Positions 50,251-64,000 of a stretch of DNA of 64,000 nucleotides are shown one piece after another. The translations under genes and the position numbers were made by a program. Below the pieces are notes generated by a model. The model searched no databases and was not told the DNA's origin. It was given only the letters and a program-made list of their open reading frames with translations. The stretch lies in NCBI RefSeq assembly GCF_964340395.1, contig NC_135557.1:23165225-23229224 (forward strand), written 5' to 3'. This DNA comes from Glandiceps talaboti (Eukaryota > Hemichordata > Enteropneusta > Spengelidae). Every line of letters begins with the position of its first letter. Positions within the stretch are counted from its first letter, which is position 1.

Positions 50251-50340
50251 TGTAAAGAATTAAGCATATATGTGTAACCTCTATAGTATGCTTCTACGAA
50301 TAGGGTGGGGTGATATTTTGAAATATTTACGGAATCAATT

Positions 50341-50461
50341 TGGAGCTGTATAATCATAATAATGTGTATAGTTCAATGTTTTCCCATCTGTGCAACTACA
50401 ATGGTGTTGTGGTTATCGGTAATGTAAGTGTTTCTTTTTAGCGTCTCTGTCTCTGTTTGTT

Positions 50462-50528
<67 letters not shown>

Positions 50529-51090
50529 ACCATAAATTATTTGGGAGATATGACCAATTAGACAAGGATGGATTAATTTTGACAGATACATGGTAATGCT
50601 ATTGAACTAGTGTAATCTAAATGAAACTTATGGGTCTAGGTTGCTCACATTTTAATCAACTGCATTACCATGGATATGTTTATTGATGGATTGTCTAAAA
50701 AATGTACACAGAATGTTTACGGAATTTTGCCACAATAAAGTTTAAGCAAACACAGACTAACTTGCCGATATGACTTAAATCACGAAAATAACGATCAACG
50801 TTTCGGTAATTCATTCTGCTTGTAAAAGTAATGTTGTACATAGCCAACCCTTTTCTAAACCAGTCTACTCTTTAATAGCAATTGAATGCTTGAGTTATCT
50901 TCAGAGATTTGTTTAATGAGTTGGAGAAAATTATGTGATTGTCGAAGTATTCTATTGTGACAAACTCGTTGAAAGTACACGAGAAACTTTGATATTCAAA
51001 GCCCAATCACTCAACGAAAATATTACACCAGATGTTTAAATTTAAATATTCATAGCGTACATAAATGTTAAAGTAAGGCATTCGAAGACA
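50341..51090. other. Spacer with (TCTG)n array
   Basis: Apart from a TCTG array at about 50456-50526, nothing recognisable. Confidence 0.6.
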
Positions 51091-51472
51091 CATTGTCATT
51101 CCTCGCACAAACAGGGGCGCTGACACAATTGAGCTCCGAGATGGCTTCGACCTCATCCGGCTGTGCAGACCCTGTTAGTGTCATAGTACTCATATGCATC
51201 ACTATACTGAAGAAAAAAATACATCTCTGCAGCCCAGAAGATCAAAGTCACTTCAAACCAGAACCATGCCCGATCATCTACCGTTTGGTCAACACCATGG
51301 AATAAGGGCACATGTCGATGCCGCACATTTGAAGGAGGGAGGGCGCAGTCACCGAACGTGGTGGACGTGTTTTCGAGTGCGTGCTGAGTTTTCACTAATT
51401 TACGGAGTTTTCTTCGTTGTAACACCCAAAACTTTGCTATAGAACTTGACATAATCATATAGTCATCAAAGT

Positions 51473-52054
51473 ATGGCGTCAAATGGTGGTGTTTCTCGAA
51501 GGCAACAGGAAAAACAACTCAGGCAATCCTCCGTTGAAAATGTATTGGAAAGTGCAACAGGTGGGACGTCGGATTTTAATGCAAATGACATCTACACCTT
51601 ACTATGCAACCTGAAGTCCGGGCAAGATTCGCTGAGGAAAGTTCTTGAAAGTAAGATTGATAAGCTTAAGAATGATTTGGCAGCGACCCTAGAAACGAAA
51701 CTCAATGCTATGAAATACGACGTTGCTCTGGAATTTGGTAAAATGGAGAACACATTCATTCAGATAGAAGATCGTCTGCAACGTCTGAAAACTAACGGTA
51801 TGGAATCTCATGCTAATTCGCACCGTAATGTGAGTGGTGATGTCGTCTTTGAGTCCGAAGTTTCTATTATCGCAATCAATCTAGCTGAAGAAAATGGTGA
51901 AGATTTAACACTGAAAGTTAATGCATTGCTTGCTACACTTGGTGAGCAAATTGTTAATTCAGTTAAGATAGTCAAATGTCAGAGATTGAGAAGTCGTCGC
52001 CAAGGAAACCCAGGTGTGGTCAAAATAGCATTTGAAAGTGTTCAACTGTACTAA
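51473..52054 (+). pseudogene. LINE ORF1 (coiled-coil nucleic-acid-binding protein), frameshifted
   Basis: 193 codons from MASNGGVSRRQQEKQLRQ. The central heptad-like region and KIVKCQRLRSRRQGNPGVVK are typical of LINE ORF1 chaperone proteins. A shifted frame continues with KSKLRNSEEFSRVFLKTC. Confidence 0.7.
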
Positions 52055-52532
52055 AGGCTAAAAGTAAACTTCGTAACAGCGAGGAGTTCTCACGGGTATT
52101 CCTGAAAACGTGCAAGACACATATCGAACGCCTGATAGACATTAACTTTCGTACTATTTTGAATCATTTGCCTGGTGGTTTGGAGTATCGTATCGCTGGT
52201 AATGGTCGCATAATACGCAATGACCAAGGTCAAGAGCTAGGTCCAAGTGAGGGGAATGCAACGTCCGGACAAAATGAACCAGCTAGTGACGAATAGGAAT
52301 TACCTCGTCCGTCGAGTATCGATAGTATAAAGATCGCACACCTTAATGTCGGGGGCTGGACTGAAAGAAACCACGCGTTGAGAAATGAGATTATACGCAA
52401 GACTAATGCTGACATATAAGTATAAATGAAATCCATCTATCCGGAAATGACACTATCACTATTGACGGTTTCACCTGGTTTGGGTTTAATCGTACACGAA
52501 GACATTCCGCAGCACTTAGAAATTTCGGGGGA

Positions 52533-53246
52533 GTGGGTTCGATGTTTAAGAACTCTATCCTTGGTAACTATACGATCTCGGTTTTCGATAGGAACTATGA
52601 TGGTATTTTGGGTGTCAAACTAAATAGTAAATGTTCAGATTTTTCTTTCCTTATTTTGTCATGTTATTTGCCGCCAGAAAAATCCCCTTGGGGAAGAAAT
52701 GCACCAATTTTTTATAGTCATATCATAAGCACTCTATATATGGCTAGTGATGTAGATGCTGTGTTCATTTGCGGTGATTTCAACGCAAGAATTGGAAATT
52801 TGAATGATGTAATTGATGGTGTTGATTCAAGTCCTCAGAGGCAAGTGTTAGATACAAACACAAATCAATATGGTCGTGCTTTAACTGAAATTTTGACAGA
52901 TTTTAAGCTCTGTGTGCTTAATGGCAGGTTAGATGCACACGATGATAATTTTACGTCTGTTTCTCCAATGGGTAGAGCAGTAGTCGACTATTTGATTGTG
53001 CCTCATGAATATTTTATGCAATGTGATTCTTTTATAGTTACCACTATGTCGGATTTTCTGAATGATTATAATATAATGCACCTGCTACCTGAGCGTTGTA
53101 AAATTACTGACCATTACTTACTTGAAATAGTTTTCAACGCTCGATCTTTTCATAGTGTAGGATCTACTAGTCCTACCTCTGCCACTCCCTGTCCGATCAT
53201 GCAAGCTACTTCAGAGACGCGTTGTTTGAAAGTTCAAAGTCTTTAA
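52533..53246 (+). pseudogene. LINE ORF2 endonuclease domain, truncated
   Basis: Endonuclease/exonuclease/phosphatase-fold segment with GDFNARIGN, VVDYLIVP and DHYLL. The true ORF2 start is upstream beyond a frameshift, and the reverse transcriptase is missing. Confidence 0.8.
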
Positions 53247-53250
53247 TTGT

Positions 53251-54083
53251 TGTTCATTGTATTACTGACAATTGAATGATAAACGAACGAAGGTACAAAC
53301 GAACGGTTCTTGGACAGTAGCGTCTTCAGGGGACAAAGTACGTTGGCCGCTGCTGTTGGCTATAAAGACCTCCCACCAACGACTCGGAGCATAAACTAAA
53401 CTATACAAATCTCTACATGAAGGTACAGACCAACACGGCCAAATTTAAATACTACAGTACAGGTGTACGTAAATCCAGCCAATCAGAGCAGCACTTACAT
53501 ACCGGCCCCAAAAGGCGCACTATCCAAGGAGTCTTTTCCACAATTAAACTAGTGCTAGGTCTGCAATAAATAAGAATTCCATTAGTACAAATATACAAGC
53601 ATAATACAATCATAATACACATAATTTTGATCAGTAATTCTATTTTGTATCAATCACTGTGGCATTACAGTATTCAATTAAATCAAATTTGAATAACAAT
53701 TCTTTCACATACTCCGTTTGGTTCATATATGATTCAATTTTTGTGCAATCTAAAGCTACGCCTTGGGGCGTTCTGACTAGAATGTCCAAGTGTTTTGTGA
53801 TTATTCAAAGCACTGCCAAGCTCCAAAGCGCCCTCCAACAAACATAAGGTGTAATCATCTTTATATAACAATGTAGTATGTTACTTTCTTTACTTGTTAT
53901 GACTGTCCTCTTTGCACCCCTTATTTTTAAGTGCTTTATACGAGCAATTCAGTTTTGTAGTGACTAATAAGCCCGGTGGGCTGGGTGATGTGTTTGCTTT
54001 CTGATATTGTTATTGCCAATTTGTGAAATGTATATCACATGTATGTCACTATAATAAACAACCTTAAGTTTACTTACTATACG
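53251..54083. other. Spacer, no gene recognised
   Basis: No coding signal. The 53.3-53.55 kb part (ACGAACGAAGG, CCAATCAGAGCAGC) is of unknown origin. Confidence 0.5.
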
Positions 54084-56025
<1,942 letters not shown>

Positions 56026-58039
56026 GGCATCAACAACATGCTAAGAATCCGACAACTCTGAGGATCGATCCGTCGGATATAAAAGCTGTCGGACACTGTA
56101 TGTCAGCTCATCTGATATACGAGATGTTTTCAGATTTCTTAAGACAGATTTCGATTATTGTATTATTTTTTACACAAATCGCCCGAGTACGGGACAGTAA
56201 ATCAGTGTGTCCCTTCAGCTTACCACAATAATACACATTTAGCAGATGCATATAAAACATACTTGCACGAGAAATAATACTAAAAGTGATTTCATCAGTG
56301 TAAGGGAACTGATTTACACTGACGTTTGAATTTTTATCACATTAATTGTTATTTAAAGGGGTGCTTCTACAATATTTACGAATGCCAAATGCAGCCTCAA
56401 GTAGTTTGCCTGCATTTTTTCCGCCTCATTCAAAGATGATTTAGATATACATGTACACAGTTAATACCATATGTTAAAACTGGTCTAAGAGCAGCATTCC
56501 ACATGTAAACAAACATATTACTATTATAAGAACAATTATTAAATCCAGTACTTTTAAATCCATAAAATGCCTTCCTGCATGCATTTATTCTATTCGTAAT
56601 GTGTTCGTTTGGATTAGTACAGGAAAGCGTAACCCCTAAATTATTCACGCTGTCACACTGAACAAGTCTTACACCATTCGATAACCAATGTGGATGAGGA
56701 TCAAAAATATTTTGATGTAAATTGCTTTTCTACTTTCGAATACAATGTCAAAATTTTCTTAAAGATCGAAAAGTATAAAGTGAACTGATCAAATGAGGTA
56801 AACCGTTCAACCTACTGTCCATTGCTCTTTTACAGGTATACCTATGTGCCTTTTTTGCTGCTTTGTAGCAAAATTAAATTTGACCTATACGAGGTCTGCC
56901 ACAAGATTTCCAAATATTAAACCAAAAACGTTGTCTATATCGCGTCATAAGACAATCATTATTCCAACAATTATTTTTTTTCTTGAAACCCCCTCTATAT
57001 CGACGATTATTGTCAGAAATGATATTTTTACATGAATCGTGCATGATATTTACAACATCATTACACATAGAATCTACAACTTTATAAGCTACCTCTCTAC
57101 CACTGATGTCAAAAATGTTCCACGTCTGTAATGACATCGCTGCTTGATTTATGTACTCACTATAGGCAGAGCATATTCTATCATCAGACCAGTTGACTAC
57201 CGGGAATGAAGGCGCGCTTATTATATTATCATGGTCGTCGACAACAGAAACAAACGTAAGACTAAATTGGAGTGTAGTACAAAGTGGATAATGATCACTA
57301 ACATTTAAAGAAAGATCTGACATAATAGCACACCCATTGATGATATCCATTGCTGAACTAGAACAAAAAACAATGGTCAATGTCATTAAAGTATGTTTAA
57401 CATTTTGTGCAAAATTTAAATTAGCAACCTGGAATTTGTTATTGCATAGGAAATCGTACAGAATATAACTATGTTTAGTAAAGGGGTGTCGCCGGTACCA
57501 AAAATTACCGAGCTACTAATAAATAGGAAGTGATGCATTCATACCACCAACAACCATGACAGGGGATGTATCCATAGTATCAAGGACTGATTGTAGGATA
57601 TCTAACGTTTCACATAATATATCAATTTGATCAGAACAACCATTATAATAAGGCAGGTAGACACCAAAAACCGTTAAGATAATTTTCCCATTAGAAATTA
57701 GTTGCACGCCAGAAATTCTATCAGACTCAACAAATAAAGGTTTAAACGAAATACCTGGCACTCTGTTCGCAATGAAACCGACACCACCATATGGGCGACC
57801 TAACAAAGATTCCTCTAGATCGATCCTAGACATCATGTGTACCCACCTATTGCTTTCAGTAAGCTTAATAGTGAAGGATGACATTCCTGAGGTGTAAGCC
57901 AATGTTCACTAACAAACAACAGATCACAGTTATCACCTTCTAAAATTGTATCTACAACACCAAGTCACGCATGCGTAAAACAATGCGACTTTACACACTT
58001 GAAGAAGGCCTGAGGACTTAGATTGGAAAATGGGACTAA

Positions 58040-58356
58040 ATAGTACGTCAGCATGTTACTGTAGTGTAAAGATTATAAAATAAACTATGGGTGTGTATTG
58101 TTTTTTCCATGACTGTAATCTTTACTCTTGACAGACCAGAAGTGTGATAGTTTTCGTGGTTAATATACACTTTATGTTGCAACCATAGCGCCCTCAACTA
58201 TGTTATATCACGAAGGGTATATTTGCCTCTAGTCAAGTAGGTTCGGCACTGTCCGTGGTTGGATTAAGAAGTCGCCTGAGATATCGCAAGACCTAAAGAC
58301 GACAATACTCTGAGAATAATAGATTTGAAGAAAGAAAGGAGACACAGTGTAGCATA
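58040..58356 (+). promoter_or_regulatory. IR2 upstream region
   Basis: Near-identical inverted copy of the RK2 upstream sequence, with TAGCGCCCTCAACT at 58186-58199. Confidence 0.5.
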
Positions 58357-58393
58357 ATGGGGTTGATGCTGCTGTACTATTTTCTGTTTACCG
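58357..58393 (+). CDS. IR2 exon 1, signal peptide
   Basis: MGLMLLYYFLFT plus one base, donor G/GTAAGG; same protein as RK2 exon 1. Confidence 0.75.
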
Positions 58394-58701
58394 GTAAGGC
58401 GCAATGTCATATCGTTGATTCGTGTATGCCAGTATGACATGAATGGATTGGAAGGTTATGATCTGGGTGTGATGAGCCACTGTGGTATCATTTCATCGCT
58501 TCTTATTGTTGTTTTTTAATGAAGTATTTACAATTTAACATGAAAACATTACATTGCATCTTGCAGGCATTTGCAATATTTACATATTGAAAAAATAAAT
58601 TCTGATTATTATTACAAAATAAATGGCCGAAATTAATATTGCTTACAAAGTATCTCTCTGAATGAAAATTACGATACACGATACGGTTATACATGTTCAT
58701 C

Positions 58702-58782
<81 letters not shown>

Positions 58783-59494
58783 GACTGGATGTAGATTAAA
58801 CCACATAAAAGTGCTCAATACGGGTAGTAAAGCGAATTATATATAGGTTTTGAAAATTTGAACCAGATTATATGCTATAGAGGGTCTATATATATATATA
58901 GTTTGTCATTCGGTTGCCACTTGAGGTCAATTAAGACGAGATAACAAAAAGCTTAGGCATATCCGATCGTGTGCACATCTATTCGTGATAGAGTTGGCGA
59001 GTAATTATTGCCTGTAGCGTCTCGCCACCTTCATAAGACTGTTTTCCTAATAATCCAAGACATATGTATTCCGGAAAAATGTCACCCCACCCCATTTGTA
59101 GAAGCACAACTAGAAGTTAAAAATATATGCTTAATTCTTTACAGCTTCAAATGACGCAATGGCTACGTTCGCTGAGGTGCCATCTGATACACTCGTCATC
59201 ACAGGAGACAGTACACAGGTTAACTGTACATTTACATCCAAACCAACACTACATGAATGGTCGAAAGATGGTACGTCAATCACACGAGAAGACACTCTGA
59301 CAGGATTAGGTCCTGGCGATTATGAATTAGACAGTGATGGCGATAAATACAACCTACGTATTCATAACACAACTACTGACGACCAAGGATATTATGAATG
59401 TAAGGACACGACGGATGTAGATGAAGCTGGTGCAGAACTCTATGCTGTCGGTTAGTTCAACATTATATAATGTATTTTAAAAACATAAATTTTG

Positions 59495-59525
<31 letters not shown>

Positions 59526-62500
59526 TGTATGTATGTATGCAATCTATGTATGTATGTATGTATGTATGTATGTATGTATGTATGTATGTATGTATGTATG
59601 TATGTATGTATGTATGTATGTATGTATGTATGTATGTATGCAATCTATGTATGTATGTACTGTGTTTGTGTTCAGACAAGATGCTGATTATACATGTCGC
59701 CAAATACCTAGTTAAAGAAATTAATATCTTATATTTCAATAGTTCACATGGGTGCCAAGACAATAGGTGCTATATCGTATGTCTAGAAATGTCATTTAAA
59801 TTGTGGCATCTTTTGTTTCATTTCCATGATGCTCATAATTATGCATTACCTTGTATTATCTTAGGAAGCTCATATAATATGTGCGATTTATTTAATTATT
59901 GTAACGACCAAAGCGTCGGACGTCTGGGGACTTGGGTTTTGACCGTGGAACTGAAAAAATCTAGCACTGACCTTGACTTGGAGTGAGGCCGTGAGACCAA
60001 ACTCGGCCTTGACAAAAGTCCATGTTCCAGTTGTACAACATACAATGTACATCGTGTCGTATTCAGTTTATCTTCGACTACACACATGTTGGCTGGTCAA
60101 AAGTTATGATATATACATGTATGTGCTTCGCAATGATTAAAAGCTTTGCCCGACATGCTTAACAATATGCATTATCCCCTCTCACTCTCTGAACTTCTAT
60201 TTGAATTCAAGACCACTGCTAACTTTTCTGTAGTGATCGGAGATCTTGATTAGAACGGAGTCATGAAAACACGACTTTTGAAATATAGCGTTTGAGTACT
60301 ATTGTACAAATTTTAAACACGAGGTAATATCTTGGAAGTAATGTTTCTGATGAATAGCGCTTTTCCTTAATGAGGGTTACTAAAACTGCCTTGAAGCTTC
60401 GAGAATAAATTCGAATTCTATTTTTATTTAAATCACTGACTACTCAATGAAATTTATCGTTTGATAACTGGCTATAAAAATATCGCACACTATTAACATG
60501 GATAATATGAATTTATAACGATATCGTTCATGATGTCAACTAAATAATATAAAATGTAGTCGACTACAGTGGAGCGTTTCAAAACTTACAAAACAATCAA
60601 CATTGTTGCATAAATGTTAGATATTTTCATGGCATAAGTTAACTCAAATTGATAATAGTGTGATTAATGTCCATTGGCAAGATATTTTGTTGTTCTCCTA
60701 CTCTCCTTTTTGTTTCCTTGGGTAATCAAAAACTTACAACACCGTGAACTATTGATATTATACACGCACGGTAAAGACAGAGGAAAGCCATTAGTAGTAG
60801 GGATCATCGCTATGGCAACAAAAGTAATCTGTTTCCCCCGCATATTTAAGAAAACCAGTGTATTTATTACTTTCGTTTTGAAAAGTCGTTAATTTTCATT
60901 TTGATGTACTGGCTTGATTTCTATTTTTTTCTCTTTTGCAACAATCATCACAGATAGTAACCCTCAATGTTACAGTAGCCATGATTTTACTGTAATAGTG
61001 GAGGAGTTAACAACACTTGAATGCACAATTGCATTGGATGAAAGTGCCCCCGGTGATCTTGTTTGGTATGAGAAGGTCGACGGCGGCAAAGAAAGACATC
61101 GAGACCCTATACCACGTAGTGAATGGACAACAACTTTTAATAAAGAGGACAATGGTGCTGTACTTAATTGTCGTTTAGAACACGAAACACTCCCAGCCTG
61201 GAAATGGTCATCTGTGTCATGCGATGACGTAATTATGAATGTTCAGTGTAAGCATTATTTAGTCTATCTAATTTACCAAGCTTAGCTGCTAGTCTGCTAT
61301 GTTACAAAATGTATATGAAATGTTACATTGCAATCTAGTGACATATTATTTGCAACATTTATCCCTGGGGAGATAAGAAAAACACAGCAATTGTCCAAAT
61401 ATATGTTCTTTGGTCGTTATCGACCATTGGACATCGGAAGTTCATCTTAGTGGCAAGATCAATAGTTCAGTGTAGAATAAACACTACATTGTTTTACTTC
61501 GGCGTTGGGGATGTTTGAGCTATTTTAGTTCTCATCGAACAGAGTAATTTTTACTTTTAATGGATCTCTCTGTACCCCTAAATACAAACATATTTCTTTA
61601 AAGAGATGTCAAATTGAGAAATGGAAGAATTTTCGCCATAGTAAATGTGTGACACTAAAACACAGTCAACTAAAGAACTATTTTTTCCTCACTACATACC
61701 GATTGGAAATTGATTGTCCTGTCTGAAACTTTACATTTTTCCCAATTTAGTTAGATGGGGGAGGAGGAGGGGTCTGAGGCCTAACTAAAAATCGTTTTTG
61801 TTACGACGGAAATTTCGAAAGCAGCTAAGTTATCGCGTATTTGTACAAATCATCGCCTACTAAGGTCAAGACATGCACACGATCGGTTCTAGTAAGCTTA
61901 GTAGTAGTACCGTTTAGCCTCGGCTGGAGTGGAAACAAGTGAGCTGTCCTGTTTGTCATAAACATGAAGCAAATGTAAGAGCTTTATACACTGGCCGACT
62001 TACCATAAATCTAAAAAAAAATGTCTGGAATCCTGTCCTAGAGTATCAGTCATCAATCCGAGAGGATAAACCTCAAACCCGACTCAATCCGCTGACGTAA
62101 CTTCCAGTAATGTAAATACATTTGTAAATATCAACCTGCCACCATGACTTGATGTTAGGCAATAGTTTATATTAATTCATTTTACACCCCTTTCATACAT
62201 AGATATGTAACCCCACTCAACCATCTCGAATCAAATGGATTAGGTTTTCGACAATAAGCACTCCAAATAAGTTGCCTCATAATTCTTACCGTAATGGTTG
62301 TTGACCGTTACTACTATCAAACAAGCAAACGTGTAAAATGGCACTGCATAAAAGAGTCTTATTGCAGGAACTGGTCATAAAGGACAGCAGTAAAAATACT
62401 CGTCATATTGATTTCATTTCCTTCGTCTCAAGTGTGACTAACACTCTTGAACTTGCCAGAGATTAGAGGGGTTCACTACGAATACTTTCCGGACTAAGGT

Positions 62501-63772
62501 CAACACTCCCGCCCTACTAGCTATGGCATCAATTCCATGTCTTCGAACACTCTTCCCTCATCTCGTTTGTGGAACACGCTCCTCTGTTAATAAACCATTG
62601 ACGGCAAGGTGCCGTCACCCCCGTAATATTAGGAAACATGACGTCAACAATATTCAGCTGGGAACCGAATGAATTACAAAATAACATTTATGACGATGGC
62701 CAATTGTGGTTCCAGTAGGGTTCTTTGAAATGAAGACCATATTGATTAAAATTGATCTTGAACAAAACCTTCATTGCGAAACTGTATATTGAATTGATTG
62801 AAACATTTGTCTTTAAGAAAATGTAACGGATAAAATGATAGTAAGTTTCATTGTGACACTGACTGATTTTATATGATAACCTAAACATTTGTTGCTACTG
62901 AGAGCAAACTGTACTACGTATCATTATATCCAATAGACGCATCATCAGTTAATATGACGATCTCCTCTGATAACCCGGTGGAAGATGATTATGTTAAAAT
63001 CCAGTGTGTAGCGTCCGACGGAAACCCAGAACCACACATTAGCTTGACATTTAACGGTGATTTGATATCTGGAGAGAAAACAAATTATCTCATTCACGAA
63101 ATAGAAAACATAGGAAGATATCAGAGTGGTACATATCAGTGTACGGCAACAACAGTTTTTCATGACAACAGTAACCAATCTTTTAGTGCAGACGGTGACA
63201 TAACCGTACAATGTAAGTTCTTTAATTATATTTCTATTCAGTTCTTTTTGTTTTGTTCGTTTATATTTTTAATTTATTTGCTCATCGTTTGCGAGCTGAA
63301 ACATTTGACCTTTAAACTGGTTACTTGGTTTGATTTACATGTACATTTGAATAATGCGTGAATCTTACTAGCTGAAAATCTTGAAACACAGAAATAAACA
63401 TTGTTTTTCGCAAGTATCAGTAAAGGATTGTTTCGTTCTATTCATCATCCATACTATTTTCAGATACCCCTGCGATCATAGCAGCTCCTGATTTCGTGGA
63501 AGTAATTAACACCGGGGTAGAGGTTGAAATTAATTGTACAGCTGATGCAGTACCAACTGCATGTATAGTATGGTATGAATTATCTGACAACGGCAGAACA
63601 GAAATAAAACCAGATAATCACAGAGGCATCAACATAAGCGACCCCGATGGAACTCTTATTACAAGTACATTTACAATCTTCTCAGTTACTTCATCTGACT
63701 ATGGAACTTACGTGTGCAATGCATCTAATTGGATTCCACTGGGTGATGAACGTCACATTCAAGTGTGTGCCG
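58357..63772 (+). CDS. IR2: Ig-domain receptor, 3' end outside the window
   Basis: Plus-strand partner of RK2. Exons: 58357-58393, 59145-59450, 60954-61247, 62937-63212, 63464-63772, all symmetric phase 1 after the first. The signal peptide (MGLMLLYYFLFT), Ig1 and Ig2 match RK2. The next two Ig domains match IR1 Ig4 and Ig5. No Ig3 exon was found in the 1.7 kb between Ig2 and Ig4. The membrane segment and tail lie beyond 64 kb. By analogy with IR1 it probably lacks a kinase, but that is unproven here. Confidence 0.85.
58704..58780. repeat. (TA)n microsatellite
   Basis: TA array in IR2 intron 1. Confidence 0.95.
59145..59450 (+). CDS. IR2 exon 2, Ig domain 1
   Basis: GDSTQVNCTFTSKPTLHEW, GPGDYELDSDGDKYNLRIH and DQGYYECKD. 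Donor G/GTTAGT. Confidence 0.9.
59498..59662. repeat. (ATGT)n microsatellite
   Basis: ATGT array with two CAATCT interruptions just after the Ig1 exon. MYVC frames are artefacts. Confidence 0.95.
59663..60953. other. IR2 intron 2, remainder
   Basis: Parts match RK2 intron 2 in reverse (for example near 60.3-60.65 kb against 43.0-43.25 kb). No gene. The DNA-transposon relic and TTGA array of RK2 are absent here. Confidence 0.55.
60954..61247 (+). CDS. IR2 exon 3, Ig domain 2
   Basis: TTLECTIALDESAPGDLVWY and AVLNCRLEHETLPAWKW; about ten differences from RK2 Ig2 in 98 residues. Confidence 0.9.
61248..62936. other. IR2 intron 3; no Ig3 exon
   Basis: Matches RK2 intron 3 in reverse until about 61735 (near AAATTGATTGTCCTGTCTGAAA). 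Homology is then lost about where RK2 would lead into its Ig3 exon. The remaining 1.2 kb has no Ig motif. Confidence 0.65.
62937..63212 (+). CDS. IR2 exon 4, Ig domain of Ig4 type
   Basis: ASSVNMTISSDNPVEDDYVK, IQCVASDGNPEP and QSGTYQCTATTVFHDN; related to IR1 Ig4. Confidence 0.9.
63464..63772 (+). CDS. IR2 exon 5, Ig domain of Ig5 type
   Basis: VEINCTADAVPTACIVWYEL and DYGTYVCNASNWIPLGD; close to IR1 Ig5. Donor G/GTAAGC, so the gene continues past the window. Confidence 0.92.
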
Positions 63773-64000
63773 GTAAGCCGTTAAATGACCGATAGATTAA
63801 AATATAAACTTTCTCAGAAAGCATAAAGTCCATCGACCGCATTTCAATTATTTAGTTTGTAATACATTTTGATAACAAAATACAATTTGAGATTTGACAA
63901 TAATTGCTTGACTACAAGAAATTAGAGGTAATAACAGTCATTAAATACAAATGGTCACTGGAATTTCTTTTTCTACTAATTACATTTCTAATTTATCTAC

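Larger units (their letters stand above)
51100..53250 (+). mobile_element. LINE 5' fragment of a different family: ORF1 and endonuclease
   Basis: ORF1 runs 51473-52054 and, after a frameshift near 52045, continues to about 52296. It has a predicted coiled coil (KVLESKIDKLKNDLAATLET) and a basic C-terminal part. A second frame from about 52325 (IKIAHLNVGGWTERNHALRN, a frameshift, then 52533-53246) has endonuclease motifs: LILSCYLPPEK, VFICGDFNARIGN and KITDHYLLEI. No reverse transcriptase follows, so it is 3'-truncated. It differs from the LINE at 47-50 kb. Confidence 0.82.

Overview
This is a window of animal genomic DNA: AT-rich, intron-rich and full of microsatellites (CT/GA, TA, ATGT, ATC) and transposon relics. 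Its genes are split into short exons that follow GT-AG rules, and the extracellular exons are immunoglobulin (Ig) domains joined at phase-1 introns. A marine invertebrate is my best guess, but the sequence alone does not fix the phylum. Nothing in it looks bacterial or viral.

The core is a cluster of four related Ig-domain receptor genes in two head-to-head pairs. Pair 1 is RK1 (minus strand, 17134 to 7259) and IR1 (plus strand, 18514 to about 33.6 kb). Pair 2 is RK2 (minus strand, 46615 to 35166) and IR2 (plus strand, 58357 and running off the window). RK1 and RK2 are receptor tyrosine kinases: signal peptide, five Ig domains, one membrane segment, a complete FGFR/VEGFR-like kinase domain and a tiny last exon. 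All 16 exons of each join in one open frame, giving 921 and 913 residues. IR1 has five Ig domains and a membrane segment but no kinase; its tail exons are provisional and carry ITIM/ITSM-like tyrosine motifs. IR2 has at least four Ig exons of the IR1 type and lacks an Ig3 exon; its end is outside the window. (RK and IR are working labels used only here.)

The striking point is mosaic relatedness. From Ig4 onward RK1 is nearly identical to RK2, and IR1 Ig5 resembles IR2 Ig5. But the signal peptide, Ig1 and Ig2 of each gene match those of its divergent partner on the other strand (about 85-95% identical by eye) and differ strongly between the two pairs. So each pair displays its own membrane-distal Ig1-Ig2 module on a kinase receptor and a kinase-less receptor. 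This resembles paired activating/inhibitory receptors or an allorecognition cluster; that reading is inference.

Layout: 1-4.2 kb, noncoding with CT arrays and a hairpin; 4.2-5.0 kb, an intronless FkbM-type methyltransferase with a frameshift; 5.0-7.2 kb, nothing recognised; 7.3-17.1 kb, RK1; 17.1-18.5 kb, shared promoter region; 18.5-33.6 kb, IR1, whose first intron holds a non-autonomous LTR retrotransposon; 33.7-35.2 kb, a SINE-like repeat and spacer; 35.2-46.6 kb, RK2, with a DNA-transposon relic in intron 2; 46.6-58.3 kb, a repeat-rich spacer with two inverted copies of a decayed LINE, a different LINE 5' fragment, an orphan Ig1 exon fragment and a 1.7-kb inverted copy of IR1 intron 6; 58.4-64 kb, IR2.
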